From: Archivesica marissinica
Lineage: Eukaryota > Mollusca > Bivalvia > Venerida > Vesicomyidae
NCBI GenBank assembly: GCA_014843695.1
Contig: CM026403.1
Span: forward strand, 2,596,065-2,660,064
Length of the DNA: 64,000 bases
Reading direction: 5' to 3'
The position numbers and the translations under genes were made by a program. Below are positions 62,159-64,000 of this stretch, piece by piece. Positions within the stretch are counted from its first letter, which is position 1, and each line of letters opens with the position of its first letter. The notes under the pieces are model-generated. The model searched no databases. It was not told the DNA's origin and saw nothing but the letters and a program-made list of their open reading frames with translations.

Positions 62159-63461
62159 CAGGGTTCATTTTTGGTCCAAATTTTAGGGAGAAGTCACTTC
62201 TCCCTCCGGAGAAGTCACTTCTCCCTCCAGCCAAAATAGGGAGAAGTCACACCAACTCAAGGAGAAGTGAGGGAGAAGTGTTGATTTCCTCGCGACAACA
62301 CAAATTTACAGTTATAATACTTGCCAAGTACTGGAAAGTTTTGTTGTCGTGAGGCAAGTCAATCAGGAACTGAACTATGCTCTTACACAGGAGATGGTCA
62401 ATTAATTTGGCATAAAATTATTTAATGACATATATAGAGCCTAATTCAGTTGTTATATGTATCATGAAACCCAGGGGCGAGTAAAAAACTGTGGCGAGTA
62501 AAAAACAGTTTTTTACTCAACATTCTATATATAGATATATAGGGGAAACAACTCTTTTTTTAGAAATATGAAAGAAAATACAAGCAATGGTTGAACAATA
62601 TTTTATTTAGTATAAATGATAAATACCATACTCATGATTATTACTAAACCTCATTAGAAAAATAAAAAAATATCGGTCCACAAAACATAACATGTCGGGT
62701 AATTACGGTATTCGGACAGTAGTGCATAATCAAGCGAGACCCGATTAAATACACAATAGGCACCAATTTAATCCTATAAGCGCTTACGGGAGAGTAATGT
62801 TTATCACAGGTAGTTTGATCGGACCAATGACACACAACAAAACGGAGCAATATAAACATTTGTTTACCCCACAAACTATATATTGTTTATATTGCTAAGT
62901 TTTGTGTGTGCCATTGGTCCGATCAAACTACCTGTGATAAATATTACTCTCCCCTGCAGCTAATGACCTGTGTGGCCTTCGCGTGTAATCTGATAAGAGA
63001 CGCGATCATGTTTTGATAGCATGATGAAAGACACGCGTGTCTATATTTAGCACAAATGCTGTCTGTTAACACTGGGCAGTATATTGATTTTCTGTGCACA
63101 AGAAAAACGGCACTAACAATTTGCTGATCGCGAAATTAGTCTGCAGTTTTTAAATATTGCATTACAAAAAATACAACATAAAATGTACAGTCAATTTGCA
63201 TGTTTAGACAGATGGCAATTCACGTTAAATTTTAAGTAGCCGAAACGACGTACAGAGTTATTTCCCATCCTAGGTGTCATGGCGGCTCCCAGCGCGATCA
63301 AGCGAAAATGATAGATTTCTCGGCGAATTTTGATGGAAATTAACCAAATTTTGCCGAAAATCGGCAGGGCGACTTGCACTTCCCTATTTCCAAACGCCAA
63401 GGCGAAACGGAGCCAAAAGAGGCGACATTATTGCCCACGTCGCCCCCTAAACTGGTCCCTG
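62159..63461. mobile_element. possible 1.3 kb CAGGG-ended inverted-repeat element
   Basis: Left CAGGGTTCATTTTTGGTCC and reversed right CAGGGACCAGTTTAGGGG are similar but imperfect. GGGAGAAGTCACTTCTCCC palindromes lie just inside the left end. No transposase is seen. Could be chance at this quality. Confidence 0.4.
62788..62953. repeat. long hairpin, about 70-bp arms
   Basis: Left arm 62788-62859 (GGGAGAGTAATGTTTATCAC... ) and right arm 62884-62953 are reverse complements with few mismatches; spacer about 24 bp. The transcript would fold into a long double-stranded stem. Confidence 0.93.
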
Positions 63462-63529
63462 ATAACAGACTATTGGACATGATTCTGGATTGGAAAAACC
63501 TGCCTCTAATAAAACGATTACAGTAGTGC

Positions 63530-64000
63530 TATGAGTAGCAGACAGTTTACTAATGTGTTTATTTATTGGACAGACCTCGGATCTGGAGGAGACAGTTTAC
63601 TAATGTGTTTATTTATTGGACAGACGTCGGATCTGGAGGAGACAGTTTACTAATGTGTTTATTGGACAGACCTCGGATCTGGAGGAGACAGTTTACTAAT
63701 GTGTTTATTTATTGGACAGACCTCGGATCTGGAGGAGACAGTTTACTAATGTGTTTATTTATTGGACAGACCTCAGATCTGGAGGAGACAGTTTACTAAT
63801 GTGTTTATTTATTGGACAGACCTCAGATCTGGAGGAGACAGTTTACTAATGTGTTTATTGGACAGACCTCAGATCTGGAGGAGACAGTTTACTAATGTGT
63901 TTATTTATTGGACAGACCTCAGATCTGGAGGAGACAGTTTACTAATGTGTTTATTTATTGGACAGACCTCAGATCTGGAGGAGACAGTTTACTAATGTGT
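63530..64000 (+). repeat. 50-bp minisatellite, running off the window
   Basis: Unit contains CAGTTTACTAATGTGTTTAT and GGACAGACCTCGGATCTGG; some units lack a 6-bp TTATTT part. About 10 copies are visible. Confidence 0.96.

Overview
This is animal nuclear DNA carrying one large spliced gene. Every recognisable coding block on the + strand from about 12.4 kb to 61.3 kb fits one strawberry notch gene (SBNO1/SBNO2, Drosophila sno), a nuclear SF2-helicase-like protein that acts in Notch-pathway gene regulation. I place 23 coding exons: a six-codon start exon (inferred) and 22 exons that join in frame at GT-AG junctions. Together they encode 1386 codons plus one base. They run from the N-terminus through both helicase lobes, and the C-terminal part (roughly 250 residues by comparison with the human protein) lies beyond the right edge. 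The long repeat-rich introns, several tRNA-headed SINE families and LINE fragments suggest a marine lophotrochozoan, probably a mollusc such as a bivalve. That placement is inference.

Layout. 1-12.4 kb: upstream DNA with SINEs, decayed LINE fragments and no gene that I can support; it has essentially no minisatellites. 12.4-61.3 kb: the gene. At least 17 of its 22 introns hold one or more tandem arrays, almost every one with a different monomer (11 to 77 bp). Arrays fill about 24 kb, roughly half of the gene span. The introns also carry SINEs, a truncated LINE in the middle of an array, a dead Tc1/mariner element 45 bp upstream of an exon, and short inverted-repeat elements including two with TTAA target sites. 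61.3-64 kb: downstream intron with a long hairpin, a possible 1.3 kb inverted-repeat element and a 50-bp array that runs off the window.

Most long open frames (up to 1210 codons, often on both strands) are artefacts of stop-free tandem repeats and are not genes.

I do not see a new gene system such as a defence locus or biosynthetic cluster. The unusual biology is the origin of the intronic arrays. One array is an amplified exon end with its splice donor (15 extra donor copies). Another contains four copies of an exon start with its splice acceptor. At least two others grew out of tRNA-derived SINE heads, and two sit inside TTAA-flanked inverted-repeat elements.
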